This document shows positions 34,922-46,700 of a stretch of DNA of 64,000 bases, one piece after another. The position numbers and the translations under genes were made by a program. Positions within the stretch are counted from its first letter, which is position 1; each line of letters opens with the position of its first letter. Under the pieces are notes generated by a model. It did not search any database, had not been told where the DNA came from, and saw only the letters and a list, made by a program, of their open reading frames with translations. Source of the DNA: Kalmusia sp. IMI 367209. Lineage: Eukaryota > Ascomycota > Dothideomycetes > Pleosporales > Didymosphaeriaceae. Location of the stretch: the NCBI GenBank assembly GCA_027946365.1, contig JAPEUQ010000014.1, positions 62,001 to 126,000 of the forward strand, in the 5' to 3' direction.

Positions 34922-36256
34922 ATGGCGGGAACCATGAACTTCTCCGTCCCACCCGACCTCCAACAATACTTAAAGGATCTAGACAAATTCATCGAAGAGA
35001 AAATCACCCCGCTCCAGAAGAAAAACGACAATAATAGGTTCTTTGACCACCGCCGCGAGCACTCCCGCACCGACTGGGACGCTGGCGGCTTGCCTCGCAA
35101 AGAATGGGAAGACCTCCTTCTCGAATCGCGGCGCCTCGCCGACGAAGCAGGCTTCTATCGGCTTTCTCTTCCGGTCCAGTACGGCGGCCGAAGTGACGCT
35201 TCTGGCCGCGGGAGTAACCTCTGGATGGCTGTTATACGGGAGCACCTTGCAAGCAAAGGGCTTGGATTATTTAATGACCTGCAGAACGAGCATAGCATGG
35301 TCGGCAACTTCCCAGATGTGGTCATGGTGATGAATTATGGGAATGAGGCACAGAAGAAGGAACTGATTGGGGGCAGGTTGGAAGGGAGAGTGAGGATCAC
35401 GTTTGGGTTGACGGAGCCGGGACATGGGAGCGATGCGACGCACATGGCGACGAGAGGCAGGCCGGAGAAGAGGGGCGGGGTGGACGGGTGGGTGCTGAAC
35501 GGGTGGAAGAAGTGGCAGACGGGGATGCATGTAGCGACGCATTGTTTTGTCTTTGCGAGGACGCAAGGGAAGGATGGGGAGGCTAAGGGAATCAGCTGTT
35601 TTGTGGTACCTAGGGATACGCCTGGCTTGAAGGCGGAGTCATATGAGTGGACTCTTAATATGCCGACCGACCATGCCACGGTCTCGATCAAAGATGTCTG
35701 GGTGCCAGACAGCGCGGTACTCGGCCCCATCCACAACGGCCTCGGCGTGGCTCAAGCATTCGTGCATGAGAATCGCATCAGACAAGCTGCTTCATCACTA
35801 GGCGCCGCTGTCTACTGCGTCCAACAATCCGTCAAATACGCCAACTCACGAGCTCCGTTTGGCACACCCCTGTCACACAACCAAGGCATTCAGTTCCCCT
35901 TGGTCGAGTTGGCAACCCAATGTGAGATGTTGCGTCAACTGATCCGCAAAACGGCTGTGGAGATGGACTCCATGCCGCATATTGACGTGGAGAAGCAGAT
36001 AGGCGACAAAGTAAGCATGTGCAATTACTGGGCGAACCGGCTCTGCTGCGAGGCTGCGGACCGCGCGATCCAGGTTCACGGTGGCAATGGATACTCTCGG
36101 CACTACCCCTTCGAACACATATGGCGGCATCACCGGAGGTACAGGATAACCGAGGGGAGCGAGGAGATACAGATGCGCAAGGTTGCCGCGTATTTGTTTG
36201 GATTTGGCGGGCGGAAGAGCCTAGTAGATGCCACGGCGAAGGAGTCGAAACTGTAG
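34922..36256 (+). CDS. acyl-CoA dehydrogenase family protein
   Basis: Single exon, 444 residues from the ATG at 34922 (MAGTMNFSVPPDLQQY). The layout matches the family: helical N-terminal domain, FAD-binding beta domain with FGLTEPGHGSDATHM and GWVLNGWKKWQTG, then the C-terminal helical bundle with RAPFGTPLSHNQGIQFPL and QVHGGNGYSRHYPFEHIWR. The residue equivalent to the catalytic base Glu of MCAD appears in RITEGSEEIQMRKVA. The enzyme should oxidise an acyl-CoA thioester to the enoyl-CoA with FAD. There is no obvious mitochondrial presequence and no SKL-type ending (it ends ESKL), so a peroxisomal or cytosolic location is only a guess; KL at the C-terminus weakly favours peroxisomes. Substrate not predicted. 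Confidence 0.93.
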   Translation: MAGTMNFSVPPDLQQYLKDLDKFIEEKITPLQKKNDNNRFFDHRREHSRTDWDAGGLPRKEWEDLLLESRRLADEAGFYRLSLPVQYGGRSDASGRGSNLWMAVIREHLASKGLGLFNDLQNEHSMVGNFPDVVMVMNYGNEAQKKELIGGRLEGRVRITFGLTEPGHGSDATHMATRGRPEKRGGVDGWVLNGWKKWQTGMHVATHCFVFARTQGKDGEAKGISCFVVPRDTPGLKAESYEWTLNMPTDHATVSIKDVWVPDSAVLGPIHNGLGVAQAFVHENRIRQAASSLGAAVYCVQQSVKYANSRAPFGTPLSHNQGIQFPLVELATQCEMLRQLIRKTAVEMDSMPHIDVEKQIGDKVSMCNYWANRLCCEAADRAIQVHGGNGYSRHYPFEHIWRHHRRYRITEGSEEIQMRKVAAYLFGFGGRKSLVDATAKESKL

Positions 36257-36340
36257 ACTCAATACATTGTTATGTAGGTAGGATGGAAATCATGCGCTTT
36301 GTCGCCTGTCGTGATTGCGTGCGTAGGAAACATTATTCGC

Positions 36341-36751
36341 TCAGCTCGCTCGACCTAAGAGTGCCTTCCCCCATTCCCGAAGAATCCTGTTCAGCCCAGG
36401 CATCGCATCGCCTTCTAGAACGATAGGCAACAACACGACAATAATCAGGAACCAGACACCTAGGCCCCCAACCCAAAGAAGCGTGTACCAAAGACCCCGT
36501 CCCCTCTCTGACGTAGGAGGTATTTCTGGTAGCGGCTTCAAAGCTTGAGCATGCACATGATCCCTACTAGGCGGAGACGGGAGCGGTTTGGTAATCTTGT
36601 TCAGGGGAGACGGTCGTCGTTGGCGGAGCTGCGGGGTGGAGGTCTTGCCAGCTATTTTCCCAGGCGTGATATCCTTGGGTGGAACCGGGGGCGCACTTGA
36701 GCGTAAGCAAGAATCGTCATGCTGAATGGCTGATGAGTCTTGCGACATCAT
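36341..36751 (-). CDS. small protein with one C-terminal transmembrane helix, unknown function
   Basis: 136 residues from the tandem ATG at 36751/36748 (MMSQDSSAIQHDD). The first ~85 residues are Pro/Ser/Arg/Lys-rich and disordered, with SPLNKITKPLPSPPS and LKPLPEIPP, possible SH3-type ligands. One hydrophobic helix follows (YTLLWVGGLGVWFLIIVVLL), then a short amphipathic tail ending WGKALLGRAS. A single-pass tail-region anchor facing the cytosol fits. A GCTAAC...TTGCAG intron-end signal lies just upstream (about 36819-36833), so a 5' leader intron, or an extra N-terminal exon, may exist. No family recognised. Confidence 0.6.
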   Translation of the reverse strand: MMSQDSSAIQHDDSCLRSSAPPVPPKDITPGKIAGKTSTPQLRQRRPSPLNKITKPLPSPPSRDHVHAQALKPLPEIPPTSERGRGLWYTLLWVGGLGVWFLIIVVLLPIVLEGDAMPGLNRILREWGKALLGRAS

Positions 36752-37211
36752 AAGATGTTGACGTTTGTGAGAGAGATGTGGAGGTGGTACACGTGTGGGC
36801 GAGGAAAGCACTAAGGCTGCAACAGGTTAGCTTTGCACTTTTTGGAGGAAACACGCTCTACTACTGTAAATACAATTATGGAGGTCGCGTCCTATATAAT
36901 GTTGATATCGTAGATCCCATTTAAACTCTAAACGGCCATTAAAGAATTTATGTCTATTACCTTTATTATAGACACGAATATCTACCATGTTGTCTATTGA
37001 GTTGCATTACAAGAACCGTATCCCTTTAATCCGTTTGCAGCCATCCGTAGTTCTTCACAACTACTGAGTCAAGTAGATGCCTTCGCCTGAAAATGATCCT
37101 AGGAGGCAAAATGTCCCAGATACTAAACCAGACTCCAACCGCCCAATGCAGGCGTTTCAATGCTTAATGCCTTATCCCCGTGATGATCGTACACATATAA
37201 AAACATTATTA
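36752..37211. other. intergenic, AT-rich, no gene
   Basis: 460 bp between two minus-strand genes, AT-rich. Nothing recognised. Confidence 0.55.
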
Positions 37212-39507
37212 TTACCAAGCATATCCCTCGTCAACCTCGTCATTGCCATCCCATTCTTCATCGCCACTGCGTTCCGAATCCAAGAAATCACCTTCATCAA
37301 ATAGTTCCTCGCGTGGACGAAGGTTATCAATGCGGAACAATACCGTGTGACATCGGCCCTGAATGACCTTGGGTTCCTCTTCGCCTGCCCCATCATCTGA
37401 GGAATCGTCCTCGTTGATCCCGTCCTCCGATGTTTCTTCATAGTTAGTGGAGGCTTTCGCCCGAGACCGTAAGCGCCTAGTATCCCATCTCTCGCCTTGC
37501 TTTTGCCTGCGTCTTGCTAGTAGTGGTGCGTCGCTATCGCTGTCACTTGCGGGGGCGTTCTCGGCTTGGGCTTCTTGGACGGCATCCAAAAGAGAGTCAT
37601 TCCGTTCAGAGTTCTCGAGCTCAGTGTCGTTCTTTTCGGTATTTCCATGTTGGGCAGCCTTCCATTCTCTATACGCTTTGAGTGACGCGAGGTGAGGGCT
37701 TGGTGCTGGACAACGTAGTGTGAACACTTTCTCAAAGCGTGCTGCCCATTTTCTTCGGAAGTCAGCACGTTGGCGCCAGCCCATGTCATCAACCATCGAT
37801 AAGATTCTCAGTTCTCGAAGCCAGGGAAGGTCCGCTGCAGATTCGATCAAAGAAGTGAAGAAGTTGGTGGCAATCGCCGAGTTCCACTTTCGCAAGTGTT
37901 CCAAATCAATGATTCGAAGAGTCGTAGGCCAGGAAGGAATCTCATCTATTCCAAGAAGCCAATCGTAGAGCGGCTCATTATCAGAAGACAAGGCTAATGT
38001 ACTGTAGTAATTCAAGTCCATTTTCAATACTTCTAGGCGCGGGCAAGATTGCTTTAAGTCGACCAAGAAGGACAGATCAAGGGATTGATTATGGTTCAGG
38101 ACTAGCTCTTCGAGATGACGTCCGTGGTCAGACAAGCAGGCTTGTAAAGCGTCCGAAGTAAGGTTAATGCAATTGGTGATGCTGAGACTGAGAAGTGCAG
38201 ACGGTAACAAAGCCAACAGTTTTCCGTTTACAGCGGTACATGACTCAAATGCGAGGGATCGCAGCTTCGGAAGGACTGCTATAGCAGATGCGAGAAGCTC
38301 CTCCGTAGTGGGATCGTTAGTCTCGGTTTCTTTGCGTCGCTCGTCATTGTTGAACTTCACAAATGTAAGCTCGCGGATGCTTTGAAAAGGTCCGTCCGCA
38401 TGGATCCCCTTGACCCACAAGAGTCCTTGGTTGCAAAACGCACTGTTCCATCGCCAGCTTTGTAGGCGCAACTGACTCTGACGTAGGGCATTGAAAAACT
38501 CATCGGGGTAGTACCAACGGCGGATGCGCCTAAGCCTTTCCCGATAAGGGGGTCTGTCCAGTGGGTCAAAAATATCTATATCCCTGAGGGTCGACAGAGC
38601 AGCCACTAAGGACGCCAGATCAGTCGCACTTTGCGTTGCATCTGTTAACGCTGACATTTGTGTGGCATCGAGTTCGAGGCGCTTGACCATGACTTGGTAG
38701 TCCTGACCAACTCCAGCTGTTGGATTAATCAGATTATGAACAAGCTGCCTCCGATTCTGTTTGAGCGCGAAGATTGGCGGATTCCGATACAGAGCCGTAA
38801 GGGCGGGCTTTGTGAAAGCTTGACACATTCGTGCCATTTGCGTAAGCCATGAAATGGAAGGAGTGGCAAGCATGTTTTCGTCGTGCAAGGGGTGAGAGGC
38901 GTAGACGAAAATTTGTAGCAGAACATGGTAGGGTAGGGCGGACATGTCCGGCTTTCGCCCATCTGTAGGAATGTGAAAAGCCTTTGGGGTCGGTTGGGAT
39001 GCTATGAGTTATTAGACAGGTTCTCAGATTTCAGGACCGCATATACATACTATTCTTCTCTTTTAGAGGAGCACCAAGAGGACGCACTCTAGGCCTAATG
39101 GCTTTGCTCGAGCTTTTCCGGGGAGGCTTGGAAGGCTTTGACCGCGAGAAGGCAGCCTGCGCCCGTGGTTCTCGTTGGATAATGACCTCTTCCTCATAAT
39201 CGTCACTACCTGCCTCATCGCTGTCCTGATCTGTGCTCTCCTCTCGATATGACACAGTGCGCTTTCCTTGCCTCCGAGATGGGCGTTTCTCCACTAGTGG
39301 CCGGGATCGTGAGGGAGAAGTAATTGATCGGTCATTCTTTGTTGAGAGTGATTGCGCTTCAGTCGAGTGGTGGCGATTGGAACGCCGTGTTGGCCGCTTC
39401 GTTCTTGGAGCAACATCGAGGTCAGAGTTCGAAGTATCCTCGTCGCTGCTTGGCTCCCTGTATGAGACATTGCCCCGTTTGCGCTTGCGCAGAAGCTCTG
39501 GAGCCAT
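37212..39507 (-). CDS. F-box / leucine-rich-repeat-like protein
   Basis: Two exons (39051-39507, 37212-38962; intron 88 bp) encode 735 residues. The N-terminal ~150 residues are disordered and highly charged: MAPELLRKRKRGNVSYREPS, then a near-repeat GKRTVSYREESTDQDSDEAGS. An F-box-like start follows near residue 158 (MSALPYHVLLQIFVYASHPL). Helices and Leu-rich segments come next: LRSLAFESCTAVNGKLLALL, LLSLSITNCINLTSDALQA, RHLEELVLNHNQSLDL and RLEVLKMDLNYYS, consistent with LRR-type repeats. The C-terminus is acidic and ends DEWDGNDEVDEGYAW. F-box/LRR proteins are usually substrate adaptors of SCF ubiquitin ligases; Skp1 binding is inferred, not shown. The paired VSYRE(P/E)S motifs in the N-terminal part are distinctive. 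Confidence 0.8.
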
Positions 39508-40157
39508 GGTTGGTTTAGCTGCTTTGTACGGACCCGGACATGGGTGTGCGAGCTCGGTGGCGGATGTGCGCACTCGATCTGGAGTATGCAATCTAGGCGC
39601 GGGACATAGCAAGGGTGATGTAGGTGAATCGCAGTGGTGATCAGGCGTGTTGCGGGTCGCTGGTGGATTTGCGGAACAAGTGACTCCAAAGTCGCGCCCA
39701 TGGATGGTGACGCACACTAAAGCCTCGGCTGCCAAGACTTGCATGCCGAAGAATCACCGGCGCCTTTCAACACGTTCCAATTACTCCTTCCATAGGACTA
39801 TCTTCTACCATGGTAGATTGATAGAAAGCAGTCACATGGTTGGTGTTTACTAAAGATGTTACATCGAAATAGCTCGTCTGCGTTCCAAATCACCATGGGT
39901 CCGCTTGAGCGCGTGAAGCTGAAGGCATTGCGCCACAGTCTGCGCCACAGGTGACGGATGTTGCTGAAGGGTGGTACGGCGTGTGCTCTCCTTCAAGCCA
40001 GGGCATCCACCCGTCACTCAGCGGGCCCTCCCACGTTATAAGCGCTCGGCGCGGCCTCGCAACCTTCTTCCCTATTTCTGCTCTTTGGGCTTTCTTGACC
40101 CAAAGCCCCTGCCATTCCTCTACAGTCGCAGTTGTTCCCCGCTTCTGCTCTTCCTTC
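39508..40157. promoter_or_regulatory. divergent promoter region, F-box gene (-) / WW gene (+)
   Basis: 650 bp between divergent starts. A pyrimidine-rich leader (about 40055-40155) precedes the WW-protein ATG. No gene recognised. Confidence 0.5.
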
Positions 40158-41650
40158 ATGTCTGTGCCTACACCTCCTCGGCCGGCCGTGTCGCCCGACT
40201 CTGGCCCTACCGATCCGAATCTTCCAAAGCTACCCGCGGGCTGGATAGCTCAGTGGGACAACACGTGAGTTCTCTTTTGCCAGCTTGGGCTTCGAGGCGT
40301 CGCTGCCCCACCAAGGCACGCCATGCCCCGCGATAGATCTGACAGAAGCCTCCAGGTCGAGAAAATACTATTGTACGTCCATTTGCGCCGACCACTTCAT
40401 ATGCGCATCAAATACGGGCGAACCTGGAACATCTTCACTGACCACCGTTAGACGTGCAAATCAGCACTGGCGTTTCACAATGGGATTTGCCTACTAGCGA
40501 AGCCCCTGTTGGGGGAGGCTCACATAACGGCACACCCGCCCAGAACTCCAACCCATACAACAAGCCAGCCGATGGATCCCAAGGCCCGGAAGTTGGCGAT
40601 GGTACAAGAGGCGTAGATGGCCCAACTGGCGACCGCGCTGGTGGCCTGGGGGTGCGTGTAGCTCGATGCCGCTTCAAGGCTTCCGGCTAATCATAACCAG
40701 GGTTTCGCTCTCAACGCACTCACTGGCGGGAACAAACAGAGTAGCCACGGAGGTGGAAGTGGAAATCTAGTCGGACAACTAGCAGGATCATTGCTTGGGG
40801 GTGGCAAGCAGTCTCATGGTAGCAGTAGCGGTCATGGTGGCGGTTCAAGCAATCTCGTCGGACAGTTGGCAGGCTCGCTGCTTGGTGGAGGAAAGCAGAG
40901 CCATAACAATCAATCAGGACACGGGGCTTCTTCTTCGTCCGGCCATGGAGGTTCGAGCCAGGGAGGTGGTCTAGGCGGTCTCCTCGGCGGAGTGTTGGGT
41001 GGCAGCTCGGTAAGTTGGCTTCGTCCTACAGCAAGCACCATTTCCTGATTTAAAAGCAGCACAACAAGCCTTCTGATAGCGGCTACGGCTACAGCCACAA
41101 TAGCTCCCAAGGCAGCACATATACCGGTAGCGCTCCGCCCACGTCGTACCAGCCGGGCGGTTCGCACGCTGCAACTCCGAACCACAACAGCTACTCTTCG
41201 CCACCTCCCAGCCAATATGGTGGCCAGAACCAACATCAACAAGGGGGGTATGGACAGTCCCAGCAGCATCAGCAGGCCGGCTACGGCGGACAGCATCAAA
41301 ACTACCCACCGGCCGGTCAGAGCTACAGCTCTCCTCCACCAGGTCAACAACCGCAATATGGGGGCCATAATCAGTATGGTGCCCCACCCAACCAACATCA
41401 AAATAGCTATAGCGGAGGAGGCTATGGACAGCAAGCTGGCTATGGAGGACCAGTTTATGCTACCCAGCAACACCAGCCTCCCCAAGGACAGTATGGCCAC
41501 AATGCACCATATGGCGGCCCCCAAAATTACGACCAGCACCAGCATAATCAGTATGGCGGAGCACCACAATTTCCCCCGCCACCTCCGCACCAGCAAAGCT
41601 ATGGACAACATGGCCAAGGTGGGCACAATCCCCCACAGCCGGGTTGGTAG
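40158..41650 (+). CDS. WW-domain protein with Gly- and Gln/Tyr-rich low-complexity tail
   Basis: Five exons (40158-40264, 40356-40372, 40452-40651, 40701-41009, 41060-41650) encode 407 residues. A WW domain near residues 27-58 (LPAGWIAQWDN, then RKYYYVQ and GVSQWDLP) is split by two introns around a 17-bp micro-exon; only this splicing gives the domain. WW domains bind Pro-rich ligands. The middle has a 29-residue duplicated unit (NLVGQLAGSLLGGGKQSH) and Gly/Ser/His stretches. The last ~195 residues are Gln/Tyr/Gly/Pro/His-rich (GYGQ, QYGG, NQHQ repeats), a prion-like composition prone to condensation. The final intron ends AAGCAG, a NAGNAG acceptor that could add or drop one Gln. Fungi have WW proteins with such tails; the cellular role is unknown to me. 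Confidence 0.87.
40761..40933 (+). repeat. 87-bp in-frame tandem duplication in the WW-protein gene
   Basis: Two copies of an 87-bp (29-codon) unit start near 40764 and 40851. Both code NLVGQLAGSLLGGGKQSH followed by Gly/Ser/His spacers, with several synonymous differences, so the duplication is not recent. Confidence 0.8.
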
Positions 41651-42297
41651 ATTGATTTTCAATAACGTGATCAATATTTTGGATGAGGCTTCTGGGTTCT
41701 TGTTCTAGCTTCCAAAAAGGTTTTATATCCTGGATGCAATTATGTTGAATTTGGTAGAAGGGTACATGCCTGTTCATGACTTGTTTCCCATTTCTTTATA
41801 TTCTTTCAAAGTGAATGTGGTGAAAATATTGATTTTTGTATCAATCATCTTTTTCCATGAGCACAGTGCAGATGCTATCCTTCCGCTCGATAAAGCTCTC
41901 CCTACTGTCATTCACAAAGGGTACCAGAAAAGAATCTTTCCTGATAAAGTCTGTGCTCTCGCGTTGCTGTAGCCACTTCTGAGCGGGGGTATTTTGCCGA
42001 ATCAAGTCCAGAGCCCACACTATGTACTTGGAAGTGTAGTGCATCGATGCCTGCACCTCGTCCTAAGTTGAATCTGGCTGTAAAGATGTATGATACCTAC
42101 AGCACCGTAGCGTGCTGCACGAAGACATATACACGCTGATCTATCCGTGCTTGCCGATCATGCAATCGCGATATGCTTTGTCCAGAGTTGAAGCGCACAT
42201 CTCTCCGCCCCGGCATTCCAGTCAGGCCGGCTTACGTATCGTTCTCAGGTCATCGTGATCCCGCCAGTCATCCGGTCGGTATCTTAAAGTGAGATGT
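41651..42297. other. convergent 3' region, no gene
   Basis: About 650 bp between convergent genes, AT-rich near 41780-41850. Nothing recognised. Confidence 0.55.
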
Positions 42298-42849
42298 TTA
42301 GTCCCCAAAAAGATCCATACCATTGCCCTGCAGCAACGCGAGGTTCTGGCTCACACACACAACTCTCCAAGAGACTCTCACGGTCCCCCACTTATCCGTC
42401 TCCCCTTCTTCCGCCCCAGGGACCATGTCCCTATCAGCGCTGCCTACCCACCCACTTAAACTCGCCTGCACACCCCGCGCATCTTGCCTCGATATTCTGA
42501 TCCAAACATCCCTGCCAGAGGACTTGAGAATATCGATTGGGATCGCGGTGCCCGTGAGGCCGAGGTAGGATTGCAGTGGAGAGGTGAGGAGGGAGCGGAT
42601 TGTCAGGGGATCGAGAGAGTTTGGGGGGGAAGCGGTGGATGAGGAGGTGGTAGTCAAGCGCAGGTGAAGGTAGGTGTAGAGTGGGTGGCGCAGAGTGGAG
42701 GTGCGGAGGACATGGGTGTCTTTCTTTTTGCGTTTTTTTGTTGGCGGTTTCGTGGACGTGGGGGTGGGTTCAGCGATGTCGTTGTCGGTAGGAGAGTTTG
42801 GGCTTGGGTGAGACGGTCGCGCAAGTGTAGAGGTGAGCATGGGCGCCAT
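42298..42849 (-). CDS. RNase P/MRP protein subunit Pop8-like
   Basis: Single exon, 183 residues from the ATG at 42849 (MAPMLTSTLARPSHP). A disordered basic start (KPPTKKRKKKDTHVLR) leads to a compact domain: HPLYTYLHLRLT, then LDPLTIRSLLTSPLQSYLG, LTGTAIPIDILKSSGRDVWI, and RISRQDARGVQASLSGWVG. It ends in VSWRVVCVSQNLALL. The block LLTSPLQSYLGLTG...IDILK...DVWIRISRQDA...SLSGWVG matches my recollection of fungal Pop8-like proteins, relatives of the Pop5/Rpp14 fold. These form part of the ribonucleoprotein that trims the 5' leader of tRNA precursors and processes rRNA. The call is from motif memory, without alignment. Confidence 0.68.
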   Translation of the reverse strand: MAPMLTSTLARPSHPSPNSPTDNDIAEPTPTSTKPPTKKRKKKDTHVLRTSTLRHPLYTYLHLRLTTTSSSTASPPNSLDPLTIRSLLTSPLQSYLGLTGTAIPIDILKSSGRDVWIRISRQDARGVQASLSGWVGSADRDMVPGAEEGETDKWGTVRVSWRVVCVSQNLALLQGNGMDLFGD

Positions 42850-43709
42850 CAAGCATTGAGAAGAGATCCCTGGATATCTGACGTGTCGTGAGAGAGCGAG
42901 GCAGGCGCGGGGAAGAACAGCGCGTTTTCAATGTTGAGTTACGTTGAGATCACTTAACTCGCGTAAACTTTAGATATATTATAGTGGGGCGTTTCCTATA
43001 GTGCCGCCCCGCAAACCATCTGCTTCTTGGCAACGTTATAGCGACTGCTTATTTTGACTTCGCTACTCGCGTGTTGTTTTTTCTGACCTTCATTTTCGCT
43101 AGAAAGGAGGCTACGTAGAGGGTAGGCGAGCAGTCACCCTGTTGATATGCTTCCCTCGTAGCTTAAAATGTTAGGCACAGAATATGAAGACACACCACGA
43201 TGAAGCATAATTTGGCATTCATGAAATCCATCTGCTCAATTTCATATGCCTACTATCAAATAAAAATATGATGTCTCTGCGTCTAATTGCCATTCGATAC
43301 GAATCAATTTCATATTTAGCATCTAGTCACTGCAACTATTTGCATGTTCATCGCTACTAGAACTTATCCGAGTTATCGATTGTAAAAGAAGACCAAAGAA
43401 GATGAACGCCAGAATAACTATCCGCAACCCAGAACCGATGAAGATATGAAATAGTAGAGTAGTTTTGACAGGCGCTAAGGTCGAGCTGACAAGACACTGG
43501 GGGTATATATGCTGATAATAAACAGAATGCTGAATCGACTTTTTGAAGGAATTATCAAGAGTGCCATTATTGTCTGACAGTAGTGAAGAAAAGAAATTGA
43601 TACCGATTTGTTGAGAAGCATTACCGTAGGATTAGAACATTCCCAACTGAAAAACGCCATCGTGTATATCAAACTTTCTTACGACTACAAGGAAGTGAGC
43701 GCAACACAT
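42850..43709. other. intergenic, AT-rich, no gene
   Basis: 860 bp between two minus-strand genes, clearly AT-richer than the flanks from about 42940. Only short frames. I see no transposon or RNA gene. Confidence 0.55.
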
Positions 43710-46700
43710 TTAGTGTTCCTTGCCCTTATCGGTGCCCCGATGCATCTCCTTAGCAAAGTGTTCTTCGTAGATTGATGAAAGCCCATAGCTCCAGGTCAAT
43801 CGAACGCCACCACCCCTGTGGTTGTTGTTGACCGTCATGATGTTATGTTCATGTTCCGCGAGCGTCAAGATTATCTGCGGAAATTGGGCCCCAAGATCGC
43901 GAAGCTGTTCGAGATCCAAGGTAACAAGAGCATCCAAGGCGGAGTGAATGCTTTCTATGTGTGATAGCAAAATTAGTAAACAATGACTGTCATGTGTGAA
44001 ACCTGGACTTACGGAGCTCTCCGGCGTGCTTTATGCCCAACGATTCTGTGGTCTCTACTCGAGTGGCCAAATTTCCGATTGACGTATCAAGTACTCGCTT
44101 CGCTTCCTTCAAGGGCTCCATGCTGTTTTTCAAAACGTCAAATTTCTCTGTCAGGCTTATGACGAGAGCATGAAGATCGTCATGCTTGGTTCGGAGATTG
44201 CCCAACGCTTCTCGACTACCATATTCGGATCCAGACTCAACTCTGATTCTCTGAATTTCATCAGATCGTGCTTGGCTTTCTGATTTGATATGCTTCTCAG
44301 TATTGTCCACCCGTGACGCTAATCTATTGAGAGCACTGAGGAAACCCGGAGCATTAGGGTAGTTCTGCGTGATACAATGTACCATTTGTTGGAAGATGCT
44401 CTCCGTTGTGATATTGTAAAATCGATCTTCCAAGCTCTGTAAAGCATTCGTAAGAGATTCTTGTTTGGCTACAACATTCCTGAGATCGACGGGTTGGTTG
44501 TGAGTAGGGTCCTGCTCGCGGATTTCCCGAATGTTTTGCTTGATAGGCTCGAGTCGCGTTTCAACCACTTCATTAAATCTGTTGATCAGAGTTTTGGAAA
44601 ATACGTCGACTTCTTCGCGTGCTGTTTCTGCTACGATGTCTATTTCAACGACTTTCGCAGCAAGAGTGTCGATCTTGCTTTGAAGGTCTTGTTTGGGCTC
44701 CTGCGGTTGCAACTCTAGGGCGCCGCTTGGCGCTGCACTCGTTCCACGCCTATCTAGCAGATCAACCTGATTTCGCAGATGATTATGTTCGGTTCGGACG
44801 TCATTCATGGCAGAATCAAACTTAATCTGTGCGTCGTCGTTGGCTTTACGAATCTCGGCCATGTCCTTCCCCATATCTTGTTTGATCAGTTGGGTCGCAT
44901 TATTGATATACACCTCAATAACGTTCTTTAATTCGGCCCTCTGAGAGTCAATTGTGGTATTTATTCGTTTTGTGTTGTTTTCTAGCTCCAAGCGAGCGTC
45001 GCCTTCTAATTGCGCAAGCCCTTTTTTCAACATCCTGGAACTCAATTAATTTGCTAGAACATATTGGGGGTAGAAGGGATATACTTACTCGTGATCCACT
45101 GCCACCGATTGCTGCTCCAACTGGGTTTCAATGGCCGCTAGCTTTCGAGTAGTGTCTTGCTCCTGGGTGCCGAACCTCTTCTCGAGATTAGAAAGTTGTT
45201 CTGAGAGATGAGTCTGCTTGATGTTTTCAATGGACGAAGTCACGCTGTTCATCTCTGTTTGGTGTCTCTCTAACTGCTTGTCAATGTCTCTCAGCTTCTC
45301 AGTGGTGTCTTGCTTTTGATCTCTGAATTTTTTCTGAAGGCTGGATAGTTGCAGAGGAGGGTTTTCTTTCTTGGTTGTCTCCATGAACGCAGTCAGGATG
45401 CGCACATCTGTGTCTTGCTTCTCTAGCTGCTCATTGATGATGTTCAACTTCTGAGCGGTGTGTTGCTCTTGACTTTTGACTGCTGTCTCAAGGCTAGACA
45501 ACCGCTGAGAAAGATCGGCTTTCTTGAGCGTTTCGGTATCCTTTTGAACGCTGCTCATGTCTTTGCGAAGGCGATCGATACACGTTTTGTCCAACCTGGA
45601 TTCGAGGGCAACCGTCTTTACTTCAGCAAGTATAGCTTCAGCAGCTGTTACACCTTCCTGTAATGATTGCCTTATAGACTGGTCTATATAGTCTTTCAAC
45701 GTGCGGATCGCACGTTCATCTGTCAAAAGGTCTGGACGGGGAAGATCTTCTAGTTGCCGTACTTTTTGAGAAATTTCTTTCATTTGCTTCATCGAATCTG
45801 ATAGTCCAGTATCTATTGAGGGAGTTTGTGACTCCAGTTTGACCAGTCGCTCCTCTAATTGAAGCTGCCACGTTTTCCCGTTGTTTATCTCCTCTTGTAG
45901 TGCTTGTAGTTGAAGGTTCTTCGCCTGAAGCTGTGCCGCAATCGATTTCTCCGATGAAGAAGCAGGCTTTATTTGCTTTGTAAGGGCCGCCGCAGTGCGA
46001 AGCGAGGCTATGCTACGAGGGTACTTGTTATCCACATCAGGATTGGTCACACTTCCACTGCCTAGCACCATCGGCGGTGCAGGTGGCGCTCCGCGTACGG
46101 GAGTCGAGGTTCCGCTACCAATTTGGCCTGAATCACCATGCATCATAGAGTGGGGCGAGGGACTTGCTGAGCCATTAGACCCTCGGAAGCTAGTTGACAA
46201 CTTCTTCAAGCTTTTTCTAGACTGGGAGGGGTTTTCCTGCTCAACGTGCCTTCCTTTTTTTGTTTGTGCAGTGAGACTGGCTGGAGATGGCCTATCGATG
46301 GAGTTTTGTCTAGATGTGGAATTGCGCCTAGACTGTGAGGAGTCGAAAGGTTTGATGGAACTGTCCACGACAGGTGTCTGCAGCAGGTATTGTGAGCAAA
46401 TACATATTCTAATATCTCTTTTATTTACCATACCTGATTCCTGTCTGAGGACGTAGTGACCCGTGGTCGCTTATCGGCAGGACCGTCTGCTGGCGACAGC
46501 GCAGTTGCAGATCTTTTGGTCAATCGATGTGATGATCCTCTCGCCTCTTTAGGACTTGGAGCAAAGGGAGTGTCAGGCATACGGGACTTGTCGAAGGCAC
46601 CCAGTGAACTGCTCACATCATGTCAGTAATATCATATAACCAACGGCATGGCGACAAGTAAATCTGTTATCATAAGATTGGACTATATGTAAGAGGGATT

